From Tubiluchus corallicola (Eukaryota > Priapulida > Priapulimorpha > Priapulimorphida > Tubiluchidae): a DNA stretch of 64,000 bases. Within the stretch, counting starts at the first letter, position 1. Every line of letters begins with the position of its first letter. The DNA is taken from positions 99,841-163,840 of the forward strand of contig JAQGDQ010000497.1 in NCBI GenBank assembly GCA_030141605.1. The letters run 5' to 3'. Shown here one piece after another: positions 21,301-34,674 of this stretch. A model generated the notes under the pieces. The model saw only the letters and a list, made by a program, of their open reading frames with translations. It ran no database searches and was not told the origin of the DNA. A program made the translations under genes and the position numbers.

Positions 21301-23932
21301 ATGGCTGAAAATGAAGTGAAGCCAAACTTTGATTCAAAGAAGGTGGACATCTTTCGCGACACATTTGTGAGATATTTTGGTAAGTGGCAAAGTGCCTAAG
21401 AGGTACCTTATGTAATTAATTAAGTAACAAAATAAATTTTCCAAGTAAGCTGTGTGAGACATTAATATCTCCTTTTTTCTTCCTTATGAATCATACTACA
21501 TACTTTACTTAACATAGAACGGTGTGACTTGCAGCATGGATTTGGTCAAACCTACTGATCACTATCTACAAAAAAATTATCTAACATATGAAAATCTAAC
21601 TGACAGATTTTTGCTGATCCCCTGCTCTATAAGACTGTATTTCTCTCAAATTATCAACTAGACTATAAATTTTAAGCACTATGTAGCAAAGTACTTGTGT
21701 GCCAACATGTATTTATAAATTAAACTGGGTGTAAACAAATGATTATTGTACTAACTTTTCATATTAGCTGGAATTAACCATATCACTCGTTAGATTATGA
21801 TTTTGACTGCTAGAAGTGAATAGAGTTGTTGCAGTTTGTGTATAACAGGGCCGTAGTCGGCTTTTGAAAAGTGGTCCGGCCACAGATACGGAGCAGGTAG
21901 AAAAAGAATACAGCAGCAACATATAGAAGAGTATATTATAATTTATAATACAGAGTTATAATATAATAGAGCACTACACATACTCAATGATGACATGATT
22001 GATTAAAACTTCCCAAACACACATCTGCGCCGCTCATTTCTAGCAGTAAACTCGTTCGCAATTTCCTTCGGGTCGAGAGCGTCTGTTCTGTCCATATGTA
22101 CATGCAAAGTCATGAGATTGTTCAGTCTAGTTTGAGTCATCGTACTCCGCAAATAAGTTTTTACTCTACGTAGGGCTGAGAATGTCTAGGCACGTATGGC
22201 AGAAAAAGTGGTCCGGCCATGGCCGGACCGCCGACTACGGCCTTGTATAAGCAACTACTAAACCTAGGTCCTAGTCTTCAGCTAATGAACAAAGAAATGG
22301 AATGCTAAACAGTTGTAAGCTATTCAGTTCAAATTTTCTCAGAATGGTAACTAACTGTGCGAATATTTTCTTAGTTTCTTGTTCATCCTTACCAAAATAT
22401 TTTTCTCAGGCGTAATAGTAAGAGCAAAACTCTAGCGACTAATGCACTTAATCTCTCTTATATTACTTGATGACTGAATTGAACTGTATTTGCTATAAGT
22501 TGTGTTCTGCCTGCTTGATTTAAAAAGATAATTTAATTCACACTGCATTTTATACATCTAGGTTACGCTAATGAAGTGGGTGAATCGTTCAGATCTTTGG
22601 TTCCTGTATCAGTTGTACACTTCAGCTATGCAGTTTCAAGTGGTTACGTAATAGCAGATGCATTTCATAAGGGCAATGAAGCCAGAATTGTAAGTAAAAG
22701 TCGCGTTTAACAAAGTAAGTGATCAAGTAATATGTACATTGCATTGTACAATTATTACAAAGTAGCAATTTTTATCGATGGTATTGTTACTCACAATTGT
22801 GTTTTTTGTCTGTGTTTTGACTGTGCTTTATGTTTTAAGTTTTTGTATACTGTACAACTAAACGGTTACTATCTGACTTACAATGTACCTGATTCTCACT
22901 GCAAAAGATGCAGTGCAAATTCTGTCAACGCTGAGACAACCTGTTTTTTTGAAATCCATATTAATTTGCTACAGCCAAAATAATTTTGTTGATGTGGTCG
23001 GATATATACATAGCTGTGTCATTTGAGAATTGCTGTGTATTCAGGTTAATAAACTCTGCTTGCAGTCTAGCTACATCTAGCTTGCGTATACGATATCTTC
23101 AGTCAGTGCCACATCTGCAAACCTCCTACTGGCAACGGGGGTTGATAAAGTGTGTTGATGATAGTTTGATAAACTTTGGCTGCAATTGTAGTCCTTCTAC
23201 TTCTACATATATCGTATAATATACTATATCGACTCACTCCTGACTGGCAGTTTATACTGTTATTGCAGATTAAGGAATGTGTTAATTCACCTAAGAATTT
23301 TTCTATTGTGTTCAGATGTAAAAAGGTTAAAATGTAAAAGTTTATACCTAATGCTGCTTGCGCTTCATATATGCGTTTTGATTGGCAAAGGACCAAGAAT
23401 GTTATTCACATGAACTGCAAGCACGGAAACTGGACCGAATGCATTATCAATGTTTGTCAGATTCATGCCTAATATGCATACTACATCAGAGATTATGTCC
23501 TGAATAATATTTAGCTGGTCTTAGGATGTCTTTAATAATTACGCTAGTTCATTCCGTGTTTTTTCATTCCAGGCACAATATCCTCACAAAGCTTACCGCA
23601 CAAAAAAGATCATACATGCCGTCCTTGACACAATGATATGGCAAGGCCTAGCTTCTGTCATCATACCAGGCTTTACAATCAATCGAATATGTGCTTTCAG
23701 TGGTTTCATTTTGCGCAGAACAACCTCTCTTGGTCCTCATGTCAGAAAATGGACTACCACCGGCATCGGCCTTGCTGCAATACCATTCATAATAAAGCCC
23801 ATTGATAGATCAGTGGACTATGGCATGAACAGGACGCTACGGAAGTGGTACGAAATAGGTCCCGTTGAAGTGAAAGTTGTACATCATACAAGAGAGTGTG
23901 AAACGCCTGTTGATCTACTCAAAGACGATTAA
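21301..23932 (+). CDS. MTFP1: Mitochondrial fission process protein 1 (MTP18 family)
   Basis: Three exons join in frame: 21301-21379, 22562-22689, 23573-23932, giving 188 aa (human 166). MTFP1 is an inner-membrane mitochondrial protein promoting fission. The family signature is clear: VDIFRDTFVRYFGYANEVGE, then SFRSLVPVSVVHFSYAVSSG, YVIADAFHKG, VLDTMIWQGLASVIIPGFTI, RICAFSGF and IKPIDRSVDYGMN. Hydrophobic stretches around residues 45-60, 90-110 and 130-145 fit the predicted membrane segments. The start ATG lies 11 nt after an acceptor (21288-21289) with a strong pyrimidine tract. An AATAAA at 24407-24412 is a plausible poly(A) signal. Intron 1 carries an hAT relic. Divergent with CDC16. Confidence 0.95.
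21846..22245 (-). mobile_element. hAT transposon relic retaining the transposase C-terminus
   Basis: The TIRs are CAGGGCCGTAGTCGGC and, reverse-complemented, CAAGGCCGTAGTCGGC; TATAA repeats directly outside both ends (21841-21845, 22246-22250). Between them, minus-strand 22185-22003 reads 60 codons to a TAA, starting FSALRRVKTYLRSTMTQTRL and continuing LNNLMTLHVHMDR. This is the end of the hAT C-terminal dimerisation region seen in TTF-type/ZMYM-like transposases. A TAG precedes the fragment, so only the C-terminal end of the coding region survives. The element is in MTFP1 intron 1. Confidence 0.85.
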
Positions 23933-26281
23933 CAGATTTTTTATGTTTTTGTTACATTATTTTTGTGCCTTTATTTTTAGTTGCACTTGACAGACACTAG
24001 TGTGCCAAAAGTCTAGTTAATTTATTGTGCATAATGCTGCATGGTGCTTGTTTGCTGTGTTATCTTTTAGTAATAATAATTCAGTAACATTGTTTGCCTA
24101 TCAGCTATTTTTAGATAATCATATTTACAGAATGTGATAGTTCGTTCAATTGTGCCGAGAGCTAGTCAACACGACATGGATTTATTCTTTGTGTTAGTAT
24201 ATGAAAAGTGTGAATTTTTAATCATCTAGTGCTTATTCCAGTTGTGATATGACTTTTTATTTCTCTCACTTCACTGATTTTAGTGAAACTTTATAGTCGT
24301 TTTAAATAGTCAGTTAGGTAAAAGCAGCATGCTAAATAATCTAGTCTGTTATTTTTTTTTGCACCAAGAAAGGATTTTTAGCAATTGTTTTTATTTTTAT
24401 AGCGGAAATAAATTCATTATTAGGACTATAAGTTAAGGTACCTTTTCCTAACTCACACACTGGTTTATCTTCAAGATTCATTCAAGTATAAGTAAAATAC
24501 AGTCGTAGTTTACTTAAAATTTTATCAAGTATTTCATAATTTAGTACAGCCTTTTCAAATAATCAGACACTGGGCTAAGATTGGATACAGTGCTCAAAAT
24601 TTAGAAAAGTACTAAGTACTCAATTTCAAAAAATCTATTCTAGATTGTGTCTCATAATTGTAGTTAAAGTCATATGAGTTCTTCCAGTTGTTAACATGGA
24701 AATGTGAGAAATCGTGATAATATCTGTCTTAAATATGCGACTGGCAGTAAATGTTTAACTTTACGAAACAATTGTACTCTTTAAAGCATAGGTATTAGAA
24801 TTATAGGTATTATACGGTATATTACACTGTACTGGCACGGTGGATGAATGTTCTGCACTTGAACTTTTCATTATAATTATCGAGTCAAACAGTTTGTTAT
24901 GAACAGATAGCTTATCCGTTAAAAATTATTAGCTTTTGTCATGTCGATTTTCAGCAGTTGCACATTGCCTTGCTACACAGCATAGTCGCATTTAAAATGC
25001 ACAAACAGAAATTGTACAGACTGATTAGTGTTAACACATCATACCTCCAGTGATAATTATTGGGGGTGAGCATCGAACGTTCAACTTCGATTCAAACAAT
25101 TTTTTTTAGTTCGAATGCGATTCAAACCTAAAATTATAGATTTGAATAATTCAGCACTTCAACCAAACATCGTGCAATTAGCAAAATTTAGCTGTGATTT
25201 CTCCGCACAATTTTTAAACATATTATTAGTGGTTTTACTGCAGAACAAAATCGAGTAATAAGCATGATCTTTATAAAAAAAGTGTTTATAGTGGTTCGGA
25301 AATCTTTCAATCTCAATTCAAATTCAAAATACTGAAATTTAGTTCGAATCGAATTCGAAAGTCATAAATTCGATTTGAATTCACTTTCTGGTAGAGAATG
25401 CTCACCCCTAATAAGTGTTCAAAAATAACTACACTTTCAATCAATGCTTTTTTATATTGCATTCCTAAGTAGGTAGTTTATGCAGTAAATTAAATACAAA
25501 TTAACTGTAGCTATAATTTAAAAAGATACTTCAAATTGTAGTATTTTGTACGAGATACATGTGCCTATGTGAGTATTTATAGTATATAAATTACTGAGAA
25601 TTTTGTTTTTAAAATAAGAAGTAAAAGGTATAAAATGCAGGTACAGTGAGATTTAGATTAAAAAGTTTACACAGTCATGACAAATTTATTGTTATAATGA
25701 CAACTTTACAAATACTCATTAAACTGTTTTTACGTTTTACCCAAAGATTTACTAAATTATATCTTCAAAAATGTAAGCTAGATGCTGGAACTTACATGAA
25801 TCATCTAACACGTACGCAAATACCAAAAACAGATTCAGATCTTAAACGACAATGAAACGAACTGAGCCACAAAATATAACAAAAAAGATAACAAACTAGA
25901 TGAATAATACAATGTATCTCCAACACATTCAAGCCCACACTTACTGAATCAAGACAACAACTAGGATACCCTAAGTAAAAATTTTGATATAATTAAATAA
26001 GCCATTTTCTAACATAGAAAAAATTAACAAACAGAAACATTACAAAATGGTTTAATGCTCTGAATAGAGGTGAAAGCAACTTCTCAAATCAGTTATGCGA
26101 ATAAGCCTAAACAAAGCTGCAGCAAGCTACCGGTATTAATGAACAGACATCAGCATACATGCTACTAGAAATATATGAACTGACAGTAAATTTACAACAG
26201 TTACGATGGGTTTACAATCATGCTGGTTAGACTTAATATCAAGCAACATTAACTTGTAAATGTAAATGTCACAAACAGATA
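23933..26281. other. MTFP1 3' UTR and intergenic DNA before TRAM1
   Basis: AATAAA at 24407-24412 probably ends the MTFP1 transcript. One hAT-like MITE (25061-25410) lies here. The rest is AT-rich; the 69-codon frame at 25646-25855 shows no recognisable domain and is not called. Confidence 0.55.
25061..25410. mobile_element. hAT-like MITE
   Basis: The left end TGGGGGTGAGCATCGAA and the right end, reverse-complemented TAGGGGTGAGCATTCTC, form inverted termini. The 8-bp flanks are ATAATTAT and ATAAGTGT (6 of 8 identical). The interior repeats TTCGAAT/ATTCGAA motifs. It is 350 bp long with no coding frame. Confidence 0.65.
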
Positions 26282-26499
26282 CACGTAGTCGTCGACTTAC
26301 GACCACGATACTGGGCACAAATCGGGTCGTACATTAAAGCAGTTCGCCCATACATGCAAGACATAAATTTACAGGATTTAAACTTACTTTGTTGAAAAAA
26401 AAACAGAAGGAAACATGAATTATACTCAATTTTATATAATTAACCAATTAAGGATTGGTTAAGTGAAATAGTCGTAAGTCGCAAGTCGTCGACTACCTG
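26282..26499. mobile_element. TA-flanked MITE
   Basis: The left end CACGTAGTCGTCGACTTACG and the right end, reverse-complemented CAGGTAGTCGACGACTTGCG, are inverted copies, with TA flanks at 26280-26281 and 26500-26501. The 218-bp element lies just downstream of TRAM1. The GTAGTC...CGACTTACGAC start suggests a mariner/pogo-type MITE. Confidence 0.7.
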
Positions 26500-26658
26500 T
26501 ATTATGAAGGTATTTCTCAAGACTTTATACTTTAATTGTAGTTTCCCAATGACTAAAATCACACTGAAGTGAAAAACTAGAATGTATTAGTTAATCAAGC
26601 AGAAATTGGAAAAGGGAAAAAGATTTTAGAAGGAAAAAGTAAAAATATGAAGAAAAAT

Positions 26659-29600
26659 CTAGTACTTTTTCCCCCTTCCTCCTCGTGATCTCAGCTCGTG
26701 CTTTTCATCCGCCTGAGTATTCTGATCCACCTCCGGTAACTCGTCCACTTCTGGTTCCAGGTCATCCCTATCCTTCCTGGACTTTTTCTGCTTCTTCAGG
26801 TCCTTTTTCTGTTTCACCAAAGATGGAGGCACGGTCGCGCGCTCACGAACCCTTCTCAAATGGAAGGTGATAAAATTCCACATTATCCAGGCCTGCAAGA
26901 GTCCGATACCCGCCAAGCAGTTAATGCGAATGATTTGCGTGTTAAAGTTCCCAGCTTGGAAGTCAATTGTCGCCTGTCCCGTTTGTTCCAGCCCGTACCA
27001 GAACGTGAGAACAGACAACGTAATTGTGCCAAGTCGGACAAGAACAAACAGAAAGTTCCACATCATAAAACCAGCGTTAGCTATTTCGCTTTTGTCAGAA
27101 AAATAGATGAGACGGCTGAAATGGAAAACCGCTTCTACGATATAATGCAAGACGATAAGACAGATGCCAATGCGAGTGAAATTCAGCAGATATGCAACAG
27201 CGAGAAACACAAAGTATAAAACTGCGTACTGGATCTTCGCAGGCATTTCTTCCTTTTTCGTTTTTTGAAAGTAAAGCTCGGGAAAACAGTGAAGCCAGAA
27301 AGCAAGTTGAATGATGAAGAAGAATTTGATGCTGAAGGACATCAAATTGTGAGGATAATTTTCCCATAATACTCCAATGTACTGAGCATAACCTTCGTGT
27401 AAAATGATATCTATGCCCCAGATGACAGAAATGACGTAAAACGACAGCAGCTGACCAGATTCGTTAAACTTGCTGTGTTTGATCTTAGACAAGTGCATCT
27501 TCCTGTTCAACCTGCAAAGCATAATTTGATATACAGCATGTAGTACAAGCATGCAAGGAATCCCCACTATAGAAACAACATTAAGTTTCTAGAGGGTGTG
27601 CAACATAGGGTGAGCATGATTGAAAGTATGGAGGAAATGTGATATCAAGAGAGGCTTAGAAAACATTCACTTACAACCTTAGAGTTGAGGAGACATAAAG
27701 GAGATTTGATACAAATGTATAAAATTATGCATGGGTTAGGTGGCATGGAAAGAGAAAAAATGTTTACACTGGTAAGTGATGACAGAACCAGGGAGCATTC
27801 TCTAAAATTTTTTAAATACAGAGCTAAATGTGATTGTACAAAATATTTTTTCACGAAAAGAGTGGTTAGAGAGTGGAATCAACTCCCACCTGAAATTGCT
27901 AAAGCTTCTTCAAGTGAACAAGTTCAAGAACAAGCTGGACAGATATTTAGAAACAAAATATGGTGCTACAATGAGCTTGCTCGATTAACCTCTACCACTC
28001 TTATATTTTAAGAGTGGTGGTATGGTATGGTATGTAGTCAATTGATGAAACTAATTGTTCAAACAGTGTGTGGAAGAGAGCGACCACACCGTCTTCTACT
28101 CCCGTCATAAGTGAAATATACAATTTTAATCAGAGATTGTACACTATATACAAGTTATTTTCACTGAAACAATACATGGTGTTATTTATGCAAAAATGCA
28201 CTTTTTCTCTGTGAATGCATTAATTAAATTCTATATAGTGTAGAAGCCATATTACAAATAAAAAAACCAAAATAATTATACTAATTTGTAAAACAGGGAA
28301 AATTGCAGATTATGGACGACCATAAATTTCATTCTCAATAAAAACACAGTAACGGAAATTACTAAATTAGTCACTTGGTACACCTCCTACATTATGTGGA
28401 CGTAAGCTTAGCCACTATTTAGTCTAATATGAAAAGAAGAGCAAACATGGCTCGTTTTTTGCACAATTACTCAGACAAGGATTATATTACTTATATGTTA
28501 CCATAACCCCATTTCCATAATACTAGTGGGTTGTAACACAAGCTGATCAACCTCAGTTGTTTTACTTATGAAAATGGGGTTCTTGAAATGGACATTGTCA
28601 GATGTCAGGTATCTGCTTTTTTGTCTTTATAACATTTCAAAAAGCATCTATGCCTAAGCAAAGCAAGCTTGATATACCTATCCTTATTTTATACGTTACA
28701 GTGGGAAATTACTGCTTAAGGTCACACAATGTACCACATCTGCCAAGGGTGTCAGCTCTGTATTATATTGTGCAAATAGTTATTATGCTAACCTGGATTT
28801 ATCCTGCACAACCTCTACAGCCACAAAGTAACTTTTACGTGCACAAAAGCGGGAAGTAAAATGCTAATGTCTGCTATGGGTCATGATATTATGAGTTGAA
28901 ACGAGACTTCAAAACATTTGAAGTGCACACAGCAAACTAGTCACAAGCTTACTAGTTATAACAGGAGATTTGCCTAGTTGTTTGGTGTCGAACCCGACTT
29001 GCAATGCCTCGAAATTTATAATAAAACATGCACTCCTGTCCATACGAAATTGCTTGTGATGTGCCACCCATCACTCATGGAGCTGAATACAACAACAGCA
29101 GTCTATGTAGATCGAGACCATTTTCCACAAAACTTAGCTGCACAAACCTAAATACGCCTGGTGGCAGCTTACTACTTTCCATTTTACTACCTATTGACCC
29201 AGTTCTTCCACAAACAGACACAAAAGTGGGTGACAGCAACAGTTACAGATTAATCTGCATACCTGTGTGCAAAATAGGTCATAACTTGGCAGTTGTTGGC
29301 AATTACATAATGAGTTCATTTACTAGCCATGTTAAACAGCATTGCTATAAAAAGCCTTATAAATGGACTATTGCCACCTTTAACATGTTGTTTTCACTAG
29401 CTATGTTGTTTCTTATCCCATATTATACACTACAGAGTATCCAAAGTATAGGGAAAAATAAGAGAATCACAATCCTCGCGTTCTTTGGATTCTTTCTTCA
29501 CAAATTTAGCCATCAAATTTCTTCATCTCTAGCCATGAAACAGTCACCACTGCTTTACTACTGTATTGAACTATTGTAAGCACCCAATTCTTACGTGTCA

Positions 29601-31001
29601 CAGAAATACAGAATAAAAGAGAACAGAGTTCTTAGAATCTTTTGCAGGAGAAACTCATGTTTTTGTTTACTGCAACATTAGTACTTGTATTCATTCTAAG
29701 ACTGAAGTTCCCTGCTGTCAGGAAAGACTTCAGCTTAACCTCACCAAAATATAACATCCTTTTATTAACCAAGCAGGACCTGAACACTTGCTAATGATTT
29801 TTACGCTTCTAATTTAACTTCTTTGACATTTAACAATGTACAAAGTTCAAAGTTGGTAGATCTTTCCAAGATTTAACTTAAATCCTAGACTGAGGTTCAA
29901 TTATTTTGGTTGTAATCCAGTGAAAAAATACAACAATCTGAATGGCTTCTTAAAAAGTACCCGTAAACAGTTAAGTGTAAATTATAAAAAACAAACATGG
30001 TTGAAACTCTAGGCTGTATAACAAAGAATAATTAAAAGGCCACTTGTAGTATATGTCCTCTTTTTGTCAACAGATGCCACGGTGATAGCTAGCATTGTCC
30101 ACAGTGTTTGCAAAAATTAATAATGGATTAATAATGGAACTAAAGTGTTATTTCAAATGAAGTAAAATGTACTTAAAAAACCCTAGTGTTGAAAAATCAT
30201 TAGCAAAAATCAAATCCTAGTCCTAATTTGCATTAAATTAGCAATAGGTTCAAATTGACTCTACGACTAAACAGGTTGAAGAAACTTATCTAACAAATTG
30301 TAATTTTGTGGCAATACTTTTGGCGTAAAACCTTTGATAAAAGAATGACACCAAATAATATGCACGTATCAGATTAGCCCTATTCCACTTTCCTTGACTG
30401 CTCCTTCTTGACTTCCTATAGTGACTGTCTCACTTTTCAAAATATGGGAAACTCATTAAAGAGCACATCACAGAAAATGGAAAAAAGGAATGATAGTAAT
30501 TACAGGCTCGTCCATCTATCACTTCTATGTACAATTAGGTACAACAAAAATGACTATGGTATGCAGCACATTACATACCTTACAACACACGTGTACATAA
30601 CATAATATACTACTATACAGTACTAAATACTATACACAATATTAATATTATAATGAATTAAATGAAACTAGTTTTAAAAGTAAAACCCACTTGTCTAGAA
30701 TATATTCTTGAATGACTGCATGTATGACAATACATATCAGAAAATAGAAGAATACTGCACAGAGATCTTTGCTGCCATATGTGTAAAGGTTTGGCGCCTC
30801 TGCCCCTTCGTCTTCCACCTCAAGTGTGACATTATGTTGCATCGCAACGAACAAGGAAGCAAATGGTGCAGAAAATTGAAACATCAAGCCAACGATAAAA
30901 ACCATGGCCAGACATGACACAATATCAGCGTGATTTTGTATTATGAATTCATGACTGAACACCGGTGGATTTTTCTGTCCACCCTTACGTCTGATTGCCA
31001 T
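26659..31001 (-). CDS. TRAM1: Translocating chain-associated membrane protein (TRAM1 family)
   Basis: Two coding exons join in frame: 31001-30691 and 27511-26659, giving 387 aa (human TRAM1 374). TRAM proteins are multi-spanning ER membrane proteins beside Sec61 that help insert nascent chains. The start is [20 protein letters not shown], the family N-terminus, followed by [14 protein letters not shown]. The exon junction falls inside [26 protein letters not shown]. The TRAM/LAG1/CLN8 region covers roughly 110-330 with [20 protein letters not shown] and [15 protein letters not shown]. About eight hydrophobic segments are visible. The tail is basic then acidic ([20 protein letters not shown]) and ends GGRGKKY. 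Only one intron interrupts the coding region. The ATG lies 13 nt after an AG acceptor (31016-31015). Confidence 0.95.
27582..28045 (+). mobile_element. CR1/L2-type LINE C-terminal fragment
   Basis: Opposite to the host gene, this stretch of the TRAM1 intron reads [12 protein letters not shown], then a TGA at 27640-27642, then [60 protein letters not shown], ending TAA at about 28011. This is the classic C-terminus of CR1/L2-like LINE polyproteins. A TATGG-type tail (about 28019-28040) marks the 3' end. The apparent 5' truncation point is near 27582. Confidence 0.85.
28505..28581. repeat. Short inverted repeat
   Basis: Arms AACCCCATTTCCATAA (28505-28520) and TTATGAAAATGGGGTT (28566-28581) are inverted copies with one mismatch, separated by 45 nt, inside the TRAM1 intron. 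Confidence 0.6.
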
Positions 31002-31109
31002 TTTAAAATTAAACCTGCTGCCAACCCAAGCACACAAATCACAATCCAGATAAGCCAAACCGGGTACGTGGCTTTCACTCTCACAATAAACTGTACACTA
31101 AAGATATCT

Positions 31110-32259
31110 ATCTAAACAGTAACGCAGCGCGTTATGGATTTTTGAACATTCTTTACGACAGGCATAACTAAATGTAATAATTATTTTGTTACTTTTACTG
31201 TTATCCCTTAAAAAAGTAAACAAAAATGATTTGGAGAAAACGTCTATAAATTATAAAATTATTTATACTATCGCTGTATAAACACTTTCAAGCATGGTGA
31301 TGGCTCAAATAATTCACTTGAAAATTATGTCGTAACTGGTAGATTTTGTGACTTTTTCGTTAGCACATTGTGGCTTAAATTTCCATTGCGCTGCTTAAAA
31401 GAATTCAACTTTTGCAGCTTACCTAATTTTCATGCAAAAACGTCAAAATTAGCCATCTAATTTTTTGTAAAAACTTACAGTTTTGACAGAATTTGAGTCT
31501 GCGTGCGGTTTCTACAGCTACTAAGCGTTGGTGAAAGAGTGGGAATTCGAAATGGTAGCATCTTAGCGCGAAATGAACCTAACTTTACAGTGATTTTACT
31601 AATTACACGAGGTGTTTATCATACTTTTATTGCTAAATCCTTCTATTTTTCATGAACATTGAATAAACTTAACTTCCTAGAAGCCTTGACCTTTCTCTTA
31701 ACATGCATTCACTGATTCATGATGCTGCTCTTGTTGTTGGCTTATTGCTTCAAAGGTTGTGTTTTATTACTGCCGTAGTTCTTGCTATTGCTCTTGTTGT
31801 TGCTTAATAGTCAACAGACAACACACACACTGTCCATGTGACCAGCTGCTCTCAACAAAGAGGAAGTGTCTATCATGATTGGAAATGTGCCGGCACTTCA
31901 ATTTTCTTGCATACTGAAATTCCTTCTACATGAGTATTCTACCTAGTCTTGATTTCTTTGAAGGCTAAGCAGATTAGTGGAAAGCTTTAATACTAATAGA
32001 TGCATGTGTATTGTGTCTAATTTTCGTGGAAAATTCTTCTTTCTTATTTAGTTTGTTCATTATTTTATTCTTTAATACATAATTAATGCTTTAATACTTT
32101 AATGCTCCAGCTCCACTTTATGGTGCAATCCATCGTCTTCATAGATGGACGGAGGCCGACGAATACATAATTATATCATAGCTCAGAAATTTTCATTGAT
32201 TACAGTTATTTTCACGGTAGTTGAATAATAATAAATGCAATGATGCAACTACACCTAAA
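31110..32259. other. Gene-free stretch upstream of TRAM1
   Basis: No gene is supported. It probably contains the TRAM1 promoter and any 5' UTR exon; (CTTGTTGTT)-like text at 31720-31810 is low-complexity. AT-rich otherwise. Confidence 0.5.
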
Positions 32260-34330
32260 CAAAAATAGCGTTTAATTAATGACATACTTAACAGATATAG
32301 AAACGATCAATTATACAAATAAACAGTTTACGAGAAAATGACAGCATGATATCTGATCCAGTTGATATTGCCAACAAATTAAATTCCACATTTATCAATC
32401 TTGGGAAATTTGACAACTTGCCACGCCAACATAATGCAAATGCACACAATACATACAAGAACTAATCAGTAACACAATGCACTTTCTCATTTACTAGTGT
32501 CACTGTATACGACATCTTTAAAATATTAAATAGTTTAAATATAAATAAAGGAAGTGGACCCTCAGACATGCCAATAAAAATCTTAAAAGACTGTGCCAGC
32601 ATCATTACTCCTCATCTAACATATATCTCAAACCAAGTCTTAATGCACTCAGAATTTCCAGCAGTGCGTAAACAAGCAAACATAACTCCAATACACAAGA
32701 AAGATGCTAAAGATGATCCTAAAAACTACAGACCAATTTCAGTGGTGCATGTACTAGCCAAAGTATTTGAAAGAGTTATCTACAACCAAATAAACCATTA
32801 CATTGAAAATAATAAGTTACTGTCAAATCATCAATTCGGTTTTAGAAAACTACATTCTACAATAGACGCAATAATTGATGCCACTGAAAAGTGGCGTTAC
32901 AACTTAAATAAAAATAAATATATAACAGCAGCATTTTTAGATCTAAGTAAAGCTTTTGAAAACCTCGATCACAATTTACTACTAGACAACTTACGCCAAC
33001 CACGATTCGATTATACTTCTCTCAAACTAATTAATAATTACCTACACAATAGAAAACAAAGAGTCAAGCTGAACAAACACACTTTTTCAACATTGGACGC
33101 ACCACAGAGAAGCATCCCGCAAGGTACGATATTAGGTCCTTTACTCTTTTGTTTATAAGTTAATAAAATTCATTTAGTTTTACATAATTCAGACTTAACA
33201 CAATATGCCCGACTATACAACTATCTATACAGCACATGCAGGCTTTCTAACATCGAAAAATAATCTAGAAAAAGACATAGCAAATATAAATGCAGCATTT
33301 AATTATTTTGGTTTAAAAATGAATGATGATAAGACAAAATTTATGGCAATATCACCCAAATCAAATGACATTATATCTTCTAATGCAACACTAAAAGTAG
33401 GTGACTGTTCCATAGAACAAGCAAAAAATGTAAAATTTTTAGGCATTACTGTCGATAATAAACTCACGTGGGATGAACAGTTTCATCAAATACACAACAA
33501 GCTGGCATTAAGCACGGCATTCTTACGCCAAGCCAGAGGCCATTTAACCAAGAAAACAAAAATTCTCATCTACAAAAGTCCAATATTACCACATTATCTG
33601 TATGGTTGCACTTTACTTCAAAACTTTAAAAATGAAATTTTTAGAAAACTAAATACAATGCAAAACTAGGCACTTAGATTAATTCATGGTTACTCTAACA
33701 AAACTGCTAAGCAACATACTGCTTCTGCAACAAGCTTAAGAACTTCCACAAAATACCAATATTAGAAGCCTATCGAGATTACAAAACACTGATATTTCTT
33801 TATAAAGATATCAACAAACTGAGCATTCCGTTCATAAACAATCCCTTAGCATTCATTCCTGATACCACTTGAGACAATAGAACACACAATTTAAAGCAAA
33901 TTACAGTAAACAATAAATTTGGAAATAACTCTATATCAAAACAGGCCATATATTTATGGAACTTACTACCCAGTGAAATAAAACAAATAGAATCTCTCCA
34001 CCACTTCAAAAAGAATATCAATATAACAGGTTTCAACTTCCAGTGTCAAGTCAAATGTATATATAGTGTAAAATATGTCATGTAAAATTTAATGTACTTT
34101 TGTAATATTGTTTTGTAAAAATATTTTAATATGGTGCTTGTAAATATGTTGATTTATTGTACACATTTAGGCGTTAGTTTTGCACTCTAGTCTTTTTTTA
34201 GTATGCACTGGACGGGTTTGTCTTGAACAGTGTTGTTATTTTAACATTATGCTGAGGCTTACTCAATTTTATTATAATGAGTGAACCATTTTAATGACAA
34301 ATAAAGAATTAATAATATAAAAAAATAATA
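32260..34330 (+). mobile_element. Non-LTR retrotransposon, 5'-truncated and inactivated
   Basis: The reverse transcriptase is long and well preserved: PIHKKDAKDDPKNYRPISVV, QFGFRKLHSTIDAI, AAFLDLSKAFENLDH (motif A, Asp kept), and RSIPQGTILGPLLF (motif B). At 33200-33230 the catalytic YADD region is shifted out of frame and altered. Downstream, 33205-33660 reads MNDDKTKFMAIS and NVKFLGITVDNKLTWDEQF, the thumb/C-terminal part, followed by frames full of stops. A linker with NRYRNDQLY (about 32290) suggests a lost upstream endonuclease. It ends in AATAAAGAATTAATAATA-type sequence near 34300-34330, next to the microsatellite. Confidence 0.9.
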
Positions 34331-34431
34331 ATAGTTGCTGTTGTTACTGCTTTTGCTAAGGCTAATTTTGCACTTAACTGACATTACTCTTGCTGTTTTT
34401 GCTGCTGTTGTAAGTTGGTATCACGCTTCTT

Positions 34432-34674
<243 letters not shown>

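Noticed and set aside
26860-27219. 119-codon plus-strand frame
   Set aside because: It is antisense to the conserved TRAM1 exon and has no domain of its own.
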